NCBI GenBank assembly: GCA_024449915.1
Contig: JAMZAV010001041.1
Span: forward strand, 62,001 to 126,000
Direction: 5' to 3'
Source: Sweltsa coloradensis
Lineage: Eukaryota > Arthropoda > Insecta > Plecoptera > Chloroperlidae
DNA: 64,000 nucleotides
Below the pieces are notes generated by a model. It had not been told where the DNA came from. It did no database searches and was given only the letters and a program-made list of their open reading frames with translations. Made by a program: the position numbers and the translations under genes. Below, piece by piece: positions 53,558-63,659 of the stretch; positions within the stretch are counted from its first letter, which is position 1; each line of letters starts with the position of its first letter.

Positions 53558-56503
53558 TAGTCCAGTAAAATAAGACAAAAAATTGCTCGAACCCGGACAT
53601 TTGAAATAACAAGCTAAAAATTGGTAGACATGTTACGGATGATGTCCTAATTGAAATCCCGAAATTCCCAAAAAATCTATTTTGAGGAAAATCCGCCATC
53701 GTGGAAAAACCACCGCCTTATTGGATTTTTCGAGTTTTAAGCATAGCGACTGAACTGAGCTTACGATTGTATTTGATTTTGCTCCAAATTGTTTATAATG
53801 TCTATTGCAGTTAAAAAAATTAAAAGATTTGAGGAAAAACACGTATTGTAATGGCATATGCTGGGTTAAAATGTAATTTTAGAACAAAAAACAAGACGCG
53901 CCTATAAGCAAGTTTTAAATAAGCTGCGCACAGCAGTATCCAAGTTTGCGCTCGTCTCAACTCGCAGTGTTTGGCTACCTCGTAGTTCAGCCCTTTGTCG
54001 TGTGTTGTTTTGCGTCTAGGTGGCTTTCACATGCTGATGTCATTTATGGGCGCAGTGGGAACCATCATGGCAGGGAGTGGCTTGGAAGAATTGTGGGGGA
54101 CGGTGTAGGCGAAGAACACGGTGACCCAGATGGTAAACGGCCATATTTTTTTTGGTTTATTTGGATTAAGGACGCGTCAACCGTTAGGTCATAATGCACC
54201 ACACGCCTAATGGGGGGGGAGGAGGGGCCCATGCTATTCAGAACCAGCCACGGGTAAGGGGAGGGAAGGGGGTTCTCACGTCGCGGTCGTCATTGTCTTT
54301 GTCATCGTTAGTGGTGTCATTGTCGTCATTGTCGTCGAGGGGTCGTCAAGGGAAGGGGGCAAGGTCCTCGACGACGATTGCCAGATTTCGCCTCTATTTT
54401 CGGATTTTCGAGAATGTTATGACTCCCTTGGATTTCCGTCAATTTGTCAAGGAAGGCTGTTTCACTGTCAGGAAATCTGAAAAGTTCTGGTCAGGCATAT
54501 GGACCGATATGACCTAGAGCAAGTTTTGATGAGAAACATGAAGACGGCGGCTGGGCTCACACGTGGACGTGGATTGACGGATAATGTCATTGCTCGATGG
54601 GTTTGTGCCATGCCTTCATCTACAAAATGTAATAGACGCCACTGAAAGGTTTTGTGGAATCTTCGCCGAAACCTCCGACCATCATGTGGAGCAAAGAGAG
54701 TCTTGGCAAGTGAGAGATAAGGCAGACTTTCGCAAGATGGTAGACTGGCACCATTCACACCATCCTTTTAACGACTCAACGAACCTTCTAGTGTCCTTGT
54801 TTACCGGTGAAGTAGCCGACGATACAGCTAATTGTGATGAGGCTCTCTCCGTGGTTTGCAAGCAATGAAATCTATCACAGGGTAACGATTTAGTAACGTC
54901 CACTTAAAACGAAACAACGAAGTCACTACTTTTGCCACAGCGTCTAAAACGGCCACGATCAAAGACACTGTCGTCGAAATCAACCCTAACCAACTTTTTC
55001 ACCGATTGCTGTGTGTTGTGCGTGACGATGATGACCTCGAGGAGAACCTGACATATGAACTTTCAGCAAGGCCTCCAGCGCTGTTTGACGGGACGTTCAA
55101 TCGGAAAAGCGCTAAGTCTGGATTGATCGACATTTTAGATCGAAGAGATAGCGCCGCCCAAGAACAACTTTCCAGTGAACGCAGAGTTTACAGTCGATGG
55201 CGGGTTCCTCCTGCACTGGGTTGTGTGGGCGAATGGATTGTGTGGGCGCGTCGTCCAGTGAATTTCAGCCAAATCTGCCTCCAGTATGTGAAGTACGTGA
55301 AAAATCACTTCGACAGAATGCTACCGTGGTCTTCGACAGTTACGAATCTCCAAGCACCAAGGACGAAGAACACACCAAAAGAAACGCCAGGGGAGCATCG
55401 ACAGAGACTTAAATCGATGATGCTTCGCCCTCAACATCACCACAAGGAGAATTTTTGGGAAATGTTAAAAACAAGGTGCGATTCATAGCTCTGGTATCAA
55501 GGCACCTCATGGAAGCTGGAGTCAAGATCATTCAAGCCCCTGGTGACGCAGATACTGTCATAGTGAAGACTGCTGTGCAAGCTGCTAACAATGGTGCGGC
55601 GTAGGTGATAGTAGGCGAGGACACAGATCTTCTCGTCCTGATGGCAGCTACATCCAGCCCTGGAACCAACGTCCAAATGCTGATGCCGGGTAGAAAGGAT
55701 GCAGAAGCCCGGGTCTTCAGTAGTGAAGAGCTAATCGCGGCTCTTGGAGATCTCCGTAACTACCTCCTGTTCTTCCATGCAGCAACTGGATGTGATACCA
55801 CCTGCTCCGTTCAGAAAGGGCAAAAAAGGATCTTTCAAGAAGTTCAGCCGAGACGATTGTTTAAGGGAGACAGTGTCGGTCTTCAGCGTATCGGATGCTA
55901 CGCACCAGGATATTGCGGCTGCTGGCGAAAATTTCTTCTTGCATTGTACTGCTAAATGAAGACAACTTAAACAGCGCCAGGCCTCGGTTCTATACCGGAG
56001 GACAGTTGCCAAACAGTCCGTTTAAACAACGTTTGACGTAGCTACACTTCCCCCTACATCTGCAGCGGCCAAACAAGGAACGAATCGTCATACTATCATT
56101 AGATTGCAACCGGAGGCTTGAAACTAATATTGCCTAATAAATTCTAGGTTCAAGTTTGGATAAGGAATCGCTTTGTCACATTTAAATAAATATTATTCTT
56201 TCTTAAGCACCAAAATTGGTCTAGGCCTATAATAATTATTAATGTTAGTGTTTTGGAAGATAATGCAGTCTGAATTAAGTAATTTGGCGCAAAAACGAAT
56301 ACAATCGGACTCTCGGTTCAGTCGCAATGCTTAAAACTCAACAAATCCAAGATGGCGTCGGTTTTTTTAAAATGGCAGATTTTCCCCAAGATGGATTTTT
56401 TGGGAATTTTTGGATATCAATCAGAACACTATACTCAACATTTTCACCAATTTTTAGCTTGTTATTTCAAATGTCCGGGTCAATGTCTAATTTTACCGCA
56501 CTA
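53558..56503. mobile_element. 2.95-kb element with ~250-bp inverted repeats carrying a PIN-like gene
   Basis: The left repeat 53558-53800 (TAGTCCAGTAAAATAAGAC, CCCGGACATTTGAAATAACA, AAATTCCCAAAAAATC, GAGTTTTAAGCATAGCGACT) returns inverted at 56265-56503. The arms are strongly alike, with small indels. The extreme ends are flanked by TAG or TA on both sides, so the duplication cannot be fixed. The interior (54390-56130) is a broken gene of an invertebrate family with a nuclease-like domain. No known transposase was seen. It lies inside the 8.58-kb element in a VRK intron. Confidence 0.8.
54390..56130 (+). pseudogene. Broken gene of an uncharacterised family with PIN/FEN-like C-terminal domain
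   Basis: Translated pieces occur in the same order as in a multicopy invertebrate protein family that I recognise but cannot name. They are MTPLDFRQFVKEGCFTVRKS, EKFWSGIWTDMT, LEQVLMRNMKTAAGLTRGRG, KADFRKMVDWHHSHHPF, RFIALVSRHLMEAGVKII, APGDADTVIVKTA, VIVGEDTDLLVLMAAT, FFHAATGCDTTCS and ATLPPTSAAAK. The DADTVIV, GEDTDLL and GCDTT acidic motifs suggest a PIN/FEN-type nuclease site. Frameshifts (near 54515, 54640, 55800) and a stop just before VIVGED show it is dead. There is no visible intron. Confidence 0.75.
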
Positions 56504-56600
56504 TAGGCCTATCAGGGTTGGTAAGGTAGTTACAAAAATAGATAACGATTTTTACGTTTTCACCTCGCGCGCGACCCGGCACCTCCACCAAAATCATTAA

Positions 56601-57174
56601 CCCTGCATTACTCGCGTGGGGTAATATATACCCCAGTGCTACAAAATCCTATGTTTCTCAGTAGTGTTCAATCTTACCGCCCTCCCGTGTATTCTCAAGT
56701 TACTCTATCTTTGATGTTTTTTTAACAACTGTATGTTAGTTAGGGTTCTTAGTTTTAGCAGAAAAAAATATTAAAGTTGGTTTGGTGTAGTAAAAAAAAA
56801 AAAAAAAATCAAATGGCATCAAAATTTTATTTGATCTCTATTATAGGCCTAGTACAAGATATGTCAACAAATAAAAATGAAAAATATTTCAAAAAAATTA
56901 TCACACTAAGGAAATTTAATATTTTTCAAAGGAGGACCTACGAGTACATAAATTCAAGTAAGTTTCAATAAAATACCAATTTGATTCACAAACATTCCTT
57001 AATTGGTGTTCCTATCTTAAAACAGTAGTCAAGTACATTCCAATGAAGTATAATATGTGAACCCTACATCTAAACACCATCACAACTCAAAAATACAGGT
57101 ATTTAAACTATGGGGTTATATATACACCCCACGCGAGTACTGGCGTTAAATAAAAACGCGCGGGTAATGCAGGG
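56601..57174. mobile_element. piggyBac-like MITE, 574 bp, TTAA-flanked
   Basis: TTAA lies at 56597-56600 and 57175-57178. The ends are CCCTGCATTACTCGCG and, inverted, CCCTGCATTACCCGCG. A second, subterminal inverted pair (CGCGTGGGGTAATATATACC against GGTTATATATACACCCCACG) lies inward on both sides, as in piggyBac elements. The interior is AT-rich with poly-A and has no transposase. Confidence 0.88.
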
Positions 57175-57178
57175 TTAA

Positions 57179-57528
57179 TAATACTCACACACCACTAGTA
57201 GAGTAAATGAATTATCTTCTTGAGTGTGAAAGAACTATTTCAATGTTATTACTAGGTATTAGTATTTATCACAGAGCGTATTTTTTAAAGTAAAACATTA
57301 TCCTTCCATACACGGTATAAATAACAAAATACCGGGACACTTTCTCCCCAAAATTGCAAAGCAGTACAAATACGCCATTTTAATGAGTCTCTCGGGACAC
57401 CGGTACAAGTGTTCTGAAAACGGTACTGTACCGGTCAAACCGGTACGTCTGGTCACCTTAATTTTAAAACAACCGATTTTAATCAACATATCTGTAAGTG
57501 CTACAAGCGTCGTTCCTAGTTACCCCAT
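57179..57528. other. Interior of the 8.58-kb element, right side
   Basis: Non-coding. The stretch ACGGTACTGTACCGGTCAAA, CCGGTACGTC forms local hairpins. No gene is seen. Confidence 0.45.
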
Positions 57529-57552
57529 GTTCCTACTTACCCCAATTACCCC

Positions 57553-57880
57553 TGGACATGTACAAAGAATGAAGCAAGATAGAGAATTTGAATGCACATG
57601 GGGTGGGGTGGGGGGGAGTAAGAAGAGTTGGACACCCAAAGAGTTAGATGGAGGGATTAAATAAAATGTAACGTTGAAGAAAGTGGGAAATCATGGTAGA
57701 GAATTAATGAAGAAAGACTCTGGGAGGATAGAAAGAAATGGAGAGAACTGGTAGAAATGACTGTCATAGAAGACATCGAAGAAGAAGATGAGGAGGTGCT
57801 GAGCCTGGCTAGCAAGCACTGAAAGTCCACAGCCCGAGAAACTGGTGATATGTCACCCCCCCCCCCGATCTGACTTATGT
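57553..57880 (+). pseudogene. LINE fragment, right part of the interrupted copy
   Basis: It resumes the LINE cut at 48972: GTACAAAGAATGAAGCAAGA, TAGAGAATTTGAATGCACAT, GAAGAAAGACTCTGGGAGGA, and the ORF end EEVLSLASKH. The 3' UTR follows (CCCGATCTGACTTATGTTGG, AACCGGGT). It matches 59600-59915. Confidence 0.88.
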
Positions 57881-58064
57881 TGGAACCGGGTATTTGAATG
57901 TACTATATCAATACTACAGTAGTATTAGCCCCACTAATACTATAAGCTAGATTCTTTACATTTTATTCTAGGGCTCAAATTGTTTTTTGTTCTGTTTTAT
58001 CAAAGGAAAAATAGATTAATACCAAAATAACAGTTGAAAAGCTAAAATATTGATGCTTTCTTAC

Positions 58065-58420
58065 CTTTTTCATTTTAATAGTATGCATAGGTACAACCTC
58101 ATCCCCAAACTCTAGACGATAGTTGTTAGCAAACCCACAGTCTTTGATTCCCTGACAAAACAATCTTTTGCAGTATTTGTAGTCCGGCTTGGCATCGAAT
58201 GGAAGATCCACCACATATTTCAAGTATTCACCAAGAACAGCAGGAGGTTGAATCACAGGGGAACACATTTTCATCAACAACGGGATGTTTGTCATGAGCT
58301 CCATCTTTTGTTCATGTATATAAGGCGGGTCATCAACATTGCTCTCCCAGGGCAGTCTTCCACATATCCACTGGAGCAAGTTATAGCCTAGTGTTTCCAA
58401 GTCTCCCCTTCTTGAGGCAG
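58065..58420 (-). CDS. VRK1: VRK1-like kinase, C-lobe exon
   Basis: VRK kinases are nuclear Ser/Thr kinases that phosphorylate chromatin proteins, including histones and BAF. Acceptor TTTTTACCAG and donor AAAG|GTAAGA on the minus strand match the phase of both neighbours. It encodes ASRRGDLETLGYNLLQWICG, RLPWESNVDDPPYIHEQK, EYLKYVVDLPFDAKPDYKY, CKRLFCQGIKDCGF and HTIKMKK. The RRGDLE.LGY and LPW blocks are diagnostic of VRKs rather than casein kinase 1. 118 complete codons end at a boundary. Confidence 0.96.
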
Positions 58421-59290
58421 CTGGTAAAAATAGAAATACACATTAATTTCATTTTTGAACTTTAATATCGTGTTATTTAATTTTGACTACGTAGTTCCAA
58501 TCATGAATAGGTAGAAAAAAACTATGAGCAACATTTAAAGGGGTACCGGTATTCACCCGCTAAACTTAAAAGAATATATTTCATTCTGGCTAACTACCTA
58601 TGAATTTAGAAATAAACAGAAAAATTATTGGGTCCACCATGACCCGGAAAAAATGTTGAACTTTGTATTTTTTAATCTAGGTCCGATCGGCCAAAATCTC
58701 CCATAAGAAATAACATGGGGATGATCTTTAAGCCCCGTTACCTGAAGGTTGAAAAAACGTATATTGACGACTCGAAGCTTATGTAATCTCCCTATACGTT
58801 TAATTGGCAGGGGTTCGTCAAAATTATGCATACCAAGAAGGTTATTGGGATGCATATTTCGTTGAGTTAATTTGTGCACAGTAGACACGATGTAAAGGCC
58901 TTTAGATGGTATTGATTGATCATTTGGAACAAAAATGAGTGAGCCATTAGAATTTCCCAAAAGCATTTCGCAAATTATGATGAAAATTCAGTTCGTTAAG
59001 ATCACAGAAAAGAAAATTTTTTAAACGGTCATTTCAGTGAGTATTATGCATAGATTATGTGTAAAAAAATAAATTGGAGGGTATAGCCCTTAATTGGTAT
59101 TGTAGATAGTACATGTAAGTGGAATACATTTGATGCCTGGATTTTCTGCTCATTTACTAATTGTAGCTACTCTCTTAGGATATTGTACTAATTGATGTAT
59201 TATTATGTAGAGAAGAGCTGGCCATTGCGAGCTTTTAATACTCGGAGTATCTAACAAATGAGCAAAGACGCAAAACTAGTTGCTGAAATA
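58421..59290. other. VRK intron with one unexplained open frame
   Basis: A minus-strand frame of 113 codons (58966-58625) includes SLIFVPNDQSIPSKGLYIVS and LLGMHNFDEPLPIKRIGRLH. I do not recognise it. It may be a mobile-element relic or chance. There is no splice or codon evidence for a gene. Confidence 0.3.
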
Positions 59291-59299
59291 TAAGGAATA

Positions 59300-59925
59300 T
59301 ATTAGCGCAAATCCAATGTGTACGTAAACTATTATGGAAGAAGAAATATCTCAGGCAAGATGTTATTGTACAAAATGTATTTCCTCCCAATAATATCATA
59401 TGCATCCGTGACATGGACAATAGGAGGAAAAGAAGACAGCAGATTACAAGCAGCAGAGATGAAATTTTTAAGAAGTTCTGTAGCCTTAACAAAAATAGAC
59501 AAGGTACGGAGCAAAACAATAAGAAACAAAAGGAGGGAAGGTTTACGAAAAAAATAGGAAAAGAAAGACTTCGATGGTATGGGCACGTACGAAGAATGAA
59601 ACAAGATAGAATACCAAGAAGAGAATTTGAACGCACATGGGGAGGAGTAAGAAAGGTTGGACGCCCAAGAGATAGATGGAGGGACCAAATAAAATGGAAC
59701 GTTGAAGAAAGAGGGAAATCATGGGAAAGAATTAATGAAGAAAGACTCTGGGAGGATAGAAAGAAATGGAGAGAACTGGTAGAAATGCCTGTCATAGAAG
59801 ACATTGAAGTAGATGAGGAGGTGTTGAGCCTGGCTAGCAAACACTGAAAGTCCACAGCCCGAGAAATTGGTGATACGTCACCCCCCGACCTGACTTATGT
59901 TGGAACCGGGTGTTTGATTATTATT
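59300..59925 (+). pseudogene. LINE RT C-terminus and 3' UTR
   Basis: Frames at 59318-59557 and 59413-59847 overlap with a shift between them. They encode YKMYFLPIISYASVTWTIGG, AAEMKFLRSSVALTKIDKVR, then ERLRWYGHVRRMKQDRIPRR, VGRPRDRWRDQIKWNVEERG and EEVLSLASKH plus stop. The 3' UTR ends near 59925 with an (ATT)n run. It is a dead, 5'-truncated copy and the uninterrupted reference for the split copy at 48885/57553. Confidence 0.88.
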
Positions 59926-59991
59926 ATTATTATGTAGGCCTATATTGTTCTATTGTATCACCATTATCATTATATAAATATTATAGATTAA

Positions 59992-60080
59992 CAGTGTTGT
60001 TAAAGCTACTTTTAAAAGCTATGTGACCTTTGAAAGTAGCTTAGGCCCTAGCTATATTTTCAGTTAGTACTTTAATTCTT
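59992..60080 (+). mobile_element. hAT terminal fragment
   Basis: CAGTGTTGTTAAAGCTACTT matches the ends of the hAT element at 28959-29877. The text AAAAGCTATGTGACC continues in the style of its interior. No right end was found. Confidence 0.7.
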
Positions 60081-60253
60081 AGAAGGTCTAGCTCACTACT
60101 TGTGCACTCACCGTTTTTTTTCCATTCTTAAATAACAATAACTGTTTTGGTAGTAAATTAAAATTAAAATGGAATGGAAACCTGTAGTGCTTCCGAATTG
60201 ACGACGTTGAGCCCAAAACATATTTAAATTATTTTTTTTGTGGTAGGCCCTAG

Positions 60254-60706
60254 TAGTGATGACATCGGGTAGTAAATATTGGAGTTGACTCCGGAGCCTT
60301 GGGAACCGGGTAGGAGTCGACTCCCCGATCCGCAATTAAAAAAAATAAATAAAAAAAATTGATTTTTTTTAATGCAAAAGTTATTTTTAGCCCACTACTC
60401 TAGTTAAATAAATAATAAATAAATTGTATGAGTCTACCCACTCAGTTATATAAGTGATTTTCAGTGGGGTTGCACAACGCTGTCCGGCCATCCCCCCCCC
60501 ACGTATCACTAGCTTGCTTGTCTCTTGGCCCGGCCAAGACTCTCGCTGATTTGTTATGTTTACGTTTTGAGATAAGATAACGACTAAGGAGACAAGTGCA
60601 ATCTCATTCAATTTATCATTAAAAAAAAAAATTCCCCCCCCGACTCTTTGAAAATGGAGTCGACTCCGACAGGAGTCGGGTAGGAGTCTACCCGATGTCA
60701 TCCCTA
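60254..60706. mobile_element. hAT-type MITE, 453 bp
   Basis: The ends are TAGTGATGACATCGGGTAG and, inverted, TAGGGATGACATCGGGTAG. Perfect 8-bp duplications GGCCCTAG lie at 60246-60253 and 60707-60714. GAGTCGACTCC-type palindromes lie inside both ends. A SINE-W 3' piece was inserted at about 60402-60472. The terminal sequence resembles the outer element at 43900-46559, so the two may be related. Confidence 0.92.
60402..60472 (-). mobile_element. SINE-W 3' fragment
   Basis: An AAAT-type tail and the block GTCTACCCACTCAGTTATAT, AAGTGATTTTCAGTGGGG are present. The rest of the SINE is missing. It is nested in the hAT MITE. Confidence 0.8.
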
Positions 60707-60854
60707 GGCCCTAGGCACAATGTACATTGAACAGATTGTTTTCCCCTCCTTTGTGGTCGGACCTTCCGATTCAAAGAACTTTTAATATGCTGGCCATGTC
60801 AGTTCGTAATCCTCTTCCGAATCACTTCCACATATATATTTACATTTTTGATTT

Positions 60855-61065
60855 AATGGAGCAAATTGGAGAGAGAAGATTAAAGTGGTTCAGACATGTC
60901 AAAAGGATGGAAAAAGAGAGATTGACAAGAAGGATGATGTAATTGGAAATTCCAAGTAGGAGACCAAGGGGCAGACCAAGACAACGATGGCAGAATAATG
61001 GGAGAAAATATGTGGAACAGAGAGGAGGAGACTGGAATGTGGTGGAAAGAGAAGACTGGCGGCAG
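60855..61065 (+). pseudogene. LINE C-terminal fragment
   Basis: A frame with one stop encodes QIGERRLKWFRHVKRMEKER, LTRRMM, then RRPRGRPRQRWQNNGRKY and DWNVVEREDWRQV. This is the familiar C-terminus of an endonuclease-RT LINE, a different subfamily from those at 3030 and 59300. Confidence 0.8.
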
Positions 61066-61726
61066 GTACCATACGTCCCGCTATTCAATTTTAAGTCCCG
61101 CAATATACCAAGCGGGCCACAATTGTCCCGCATGGTAGAAACAATTTTGATCCCAATGTATTTTTGGTAGTCTTCTGGTTTTTGCACTACAAAAATGCCC
61201 ATATTGTCATTCATACGTCTGGTATTTTTTTTCTGAAACGCATAGAACGCACTCTAAAAGCCTAGTTTTTTAATTTTGCCTGCGGTGCTATTGTTGGGGA
61301 CTCTGCCCTCTAACAATAACAATAGCGTATATCGATACGATACGCGACGTCATATCGTTATAGTCGTACAATATTATTTTGAACTAAATATCGAGATAAA
61401 TCGATATTCCGCCTTCTATTGTCGTAGTGTACAACTTGGTGCGGTGTTTATTTCTATTGATGTTAGCCGTTGTCCTGTGATATCTCTCAAGTGTTATCTG
61501 TTTGGGTACTTTACTGGAGCCATTATGTTATCTCGCACTAAGCTTGCTCCGTGGTAGGGGAGGGGGGGGGGGGCAGATGCCTGGGTGGCAAGAGAAGAGT
61601 GGCAGTCGCTTCAAGGTCCCCTACCATGGTAAGGGTGGGGTAGGAGGGAGATAAAACAGCTGCATCAAGATCAATGTAGGCTAGATGTTGTAAATGAATT
61701 AATGTATCACTCGGAAGTGTTCGGTA

Positions 61727-62078
61727 AAGGTGCGTTTACTGTTCGGCATTGCTCGCGAAGCGAAGGGGCAAAGTTGGCAAAGGCAAGTTTGCCGCGTGTC
61801 GGCAACACTTGTTGTATTCACAGATTAATTTTAGGACGCCTTTTTAAAAGAAAAACATGTCTAATCGTCATTACGAATATTATTGTCAGGTATATAAATA
61901 TATTGTGGAGTCGGGGCATGGGCAGAGCAATTTATTTCCTTGTCGCAAAGGCAAAAAAGATATACTTAGTTTATGTTTCTTGCGAGGCCTCGCGCCTTCG
62001 CGAGTTCGCTAGAAAACGCACGCTGATTGGTCAACGCGCCTTCGCTTCGCGAGCAACGCCAAACTGTAAACGCACCTT
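61727..62078. mobile_element. MITE with ~45-bp inverted ends, 352 bp
   Basis: AAGGTGCGTTTACTGTTCGG, CATTGCTCGCGAAGCGAAGG returns inverted at 62035-62078 with a few mismatches (CGCTTCGCGAGCAACGCC, AAACTGTAAACGCACCTT). A second inner pair (GGCCTCGCGCCTTCGCGAG) makes the element foldable. The flanks allow a TAA/TTA duplication but do not prove it. The open frame at 61702-62157 is an artefact of the repeat. Confidence 0.8.
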
Positions 62079-62522
62079 AATGTCGAAGGTCAAACCTCAA
62101 ATGGAAACCAAGGCAATGTGTTACAGTCTTACAGTCATTACAACCAAGTTATTTTAATGAAATAGTCATCGTTTCAACGAACAAATATTTATGCAAGACT
62201 ATAATCGAATGGGGTTGAAGCAGCTCAAAACGGGTTTTTCCACAGGATCGCGATCTTTTTCATGAATAAACAATACACAGCTCATCATCAAACAAAGTGT
62301 ATAATATAAGTTAATAACTTATCCTCGCACTTTCTCTCCGCGTGTGGCCGGCCGCTGTGATTGTCGCGTAAACAATGCAAATGACAGTCTTTGTGGAGGC
62401 CGTAAGTCTTCGCTCTTTGAAGTTTGATTTCAGCCCGTTTTGATGTTCAAGTGATTTGTTTTGTTTGTTTACAGCATAACAGTGTTCTTCAAGTGTCCGA
62501 TATTTATTACGTGGCAGCAAGA

Positions 62523-62562
62523 ATGGAATGGAATGGACTGGAATGGAATGGAATGGAATGGT
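62523..62562. repeat. (GGAAT)n microsatellite
   Basis: About eight GGAAT units with one GGACT variant. Confidence 0.95.
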
Positions 62563-62879
62563 AATGATAATAATGAATGTAGTGTGTACTGATACGGAAG
62601 TAGGGGGCGGGGGACATGCATCGGGAGAGGCGCAATGGCTTGACCTTGAGTGACCTACGAAAACGAACGATACGAGATAGAAACACTAGACAGATGCATC
62701 ACGTAAATAATCTTTTCTGCGTCATACACTTGCAAGACGAGTGTTCTGCCCGGCAATACACGTATGGAATGCGTGTGGCCTTCAAAGCTTTCCCCACCGT
62801 ATCTCGCTCCATACACGGTGTTGTAGGTCTCGCAGTGGACACGTTGAGCAATAGGAAGACGGACGGTCGATTATAATAA

Positions 62880-63095
62880 TCATCATAACTCAGTTCCAAC
62901 TATGTTGGGTTGAGTGGTGGTTTTCCACCATTATCTAGGGCATGAAACTGTAGATACTAAGCTTGCCAGACTCAGTGTTTCTTCCTCATCATCTGACTCC
63001 TTCCTCTCCACCAATTTACTCCACTCTCTTCTGCCTTCCCACAGCTTGATTCTTGTCACATGTTCCCACACTTCATCCCGTTTTCCAACGGTCGA
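62880..63095 (-). mobile_element. LINE 3' end fragment
   Basis: The minus strand matches 3560-3740: end of the ORF and 3' UTR, with CAACTATGTTGGGTTGAGTG and CTAAGCTTGCCAGACTCAGT visible on the plus strand. It is a longer version of the fragment at 31196. Confidence 0.88.
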
Positions 63096-63427
63096 TTATT
63101 CAACAAAATCACTCGGGAAAATATCTCCGTTCAACCCGATTTATCGATCGTATCGCAATAATAATAAGCACTCATGATATTAACGCGATTTTCTTTTTAT
63201 AATTGCAATTACTTACCTATTGATATGATTTTTTTTTTATCATATTTGATTTCATAAGGCATCCTTACTAAATATGAATTTAATTAGTACCTAGTATGTA
63301 TTATTCTTAATTGACAACTTCAAATGCTTGCATATCCCCGTCACATGCACATGGTAAAAAATTACAAAACTTATTTAAAAATAAATTAATAGATGGGCCC
63401 TACATCATTATTAGGACCTAGACTCAC

Positions 63428-63659
63428 CTCCAATGTGCGCATCCCTGCTGGTGTACTCTATAGTGCCATTATGGGCTCTTCTTTCATCGGAGCGATATTC
63501 CTTGTGGACGCCGCATCCATCTACATAATGATATGCTAAGCCATAATCCACCAAAAACACCTGGTGTCTGGACTCACTACCTCGACCAAGTAGCAAATTA
63601 GACGCCTTAATGTCAGAGTGAACATACCCGTTACTATGAACATATTCCAATATGGATAT
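63428..63659 (-). CDS. VRK1: VRK1-like kinase, catalytic-loop exon
   Basis: Acceptor GTTTGCAG precedes 63659 at a codon boundary. Donor GGAG|GTGAGT follows 63428, with one base carried into the 58420 exon. The exon encodes ISILEYVHSNGYVHSDIKAS and NLLLGRG, with the catalytic Asp in the VRK-type HSDIKASN loop. It also encodes QVFLVDYGLAYHYV (the DYG in place of DFG, as usual for VRKs and casein kinase 1), GVHKEYRSDERRAHNGTIEY and TSRDAHIG (activation and substrate loop). From here to the proposed stop the exons give 438 residues. The N-lobe (about 160 residues) lies to the right, outside the window. Confidence 0.96.

Larger units (their letters stand above)
48973..57552. mobile_element. 8.58-kb element with ~24-bp perfect inverted termini
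   Basis: GGGGTAATTGGGGTAAGTAG, GAACA opens the element, and the exact inverse closes it at 57529-57552. LINE text on both sides (48885-48972 and 57553-57880) is continuous with the uninterrupted copy at 59500-59925, so this is an insertion. Related GGTAAGTAG/CTACTTACC motifs recur inside (51388, 51442, 51593). Later insertions (hAT pair, HINE-B, two SINEs, the PIN-domain element, a piggyBac-like MITE) fill it. About 2.1 kb of original sequence remains, without a recognised gene. Superfamily unknown. Confidence 0.75.

Noticed and set aside
54390..56130. Possible functional nuclease gene
   Set aside because: There are at least three frameshifts and an internal stop with no plausible introns. 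It is a pseudogene, though the family identification stands.
59235..59855. 206-codon minus-strand frame with long hydrophobic stretches
   Set aside because: It is antisense to LINE RT text. The hydrophobic look comes from reversing AG-rich codons.
61702..62157. 151-codon plus-strand frame
   Set aside because: It spans a MITE with inverted ends and has no recognisable protein content.
62914..63177. 87-codon plus-strand frame, and its mirror at 3530-3715
   Set aside because: Both are antisense readings of the same LINE 3' end, so conservation between them reflects the repeat and not a gene.
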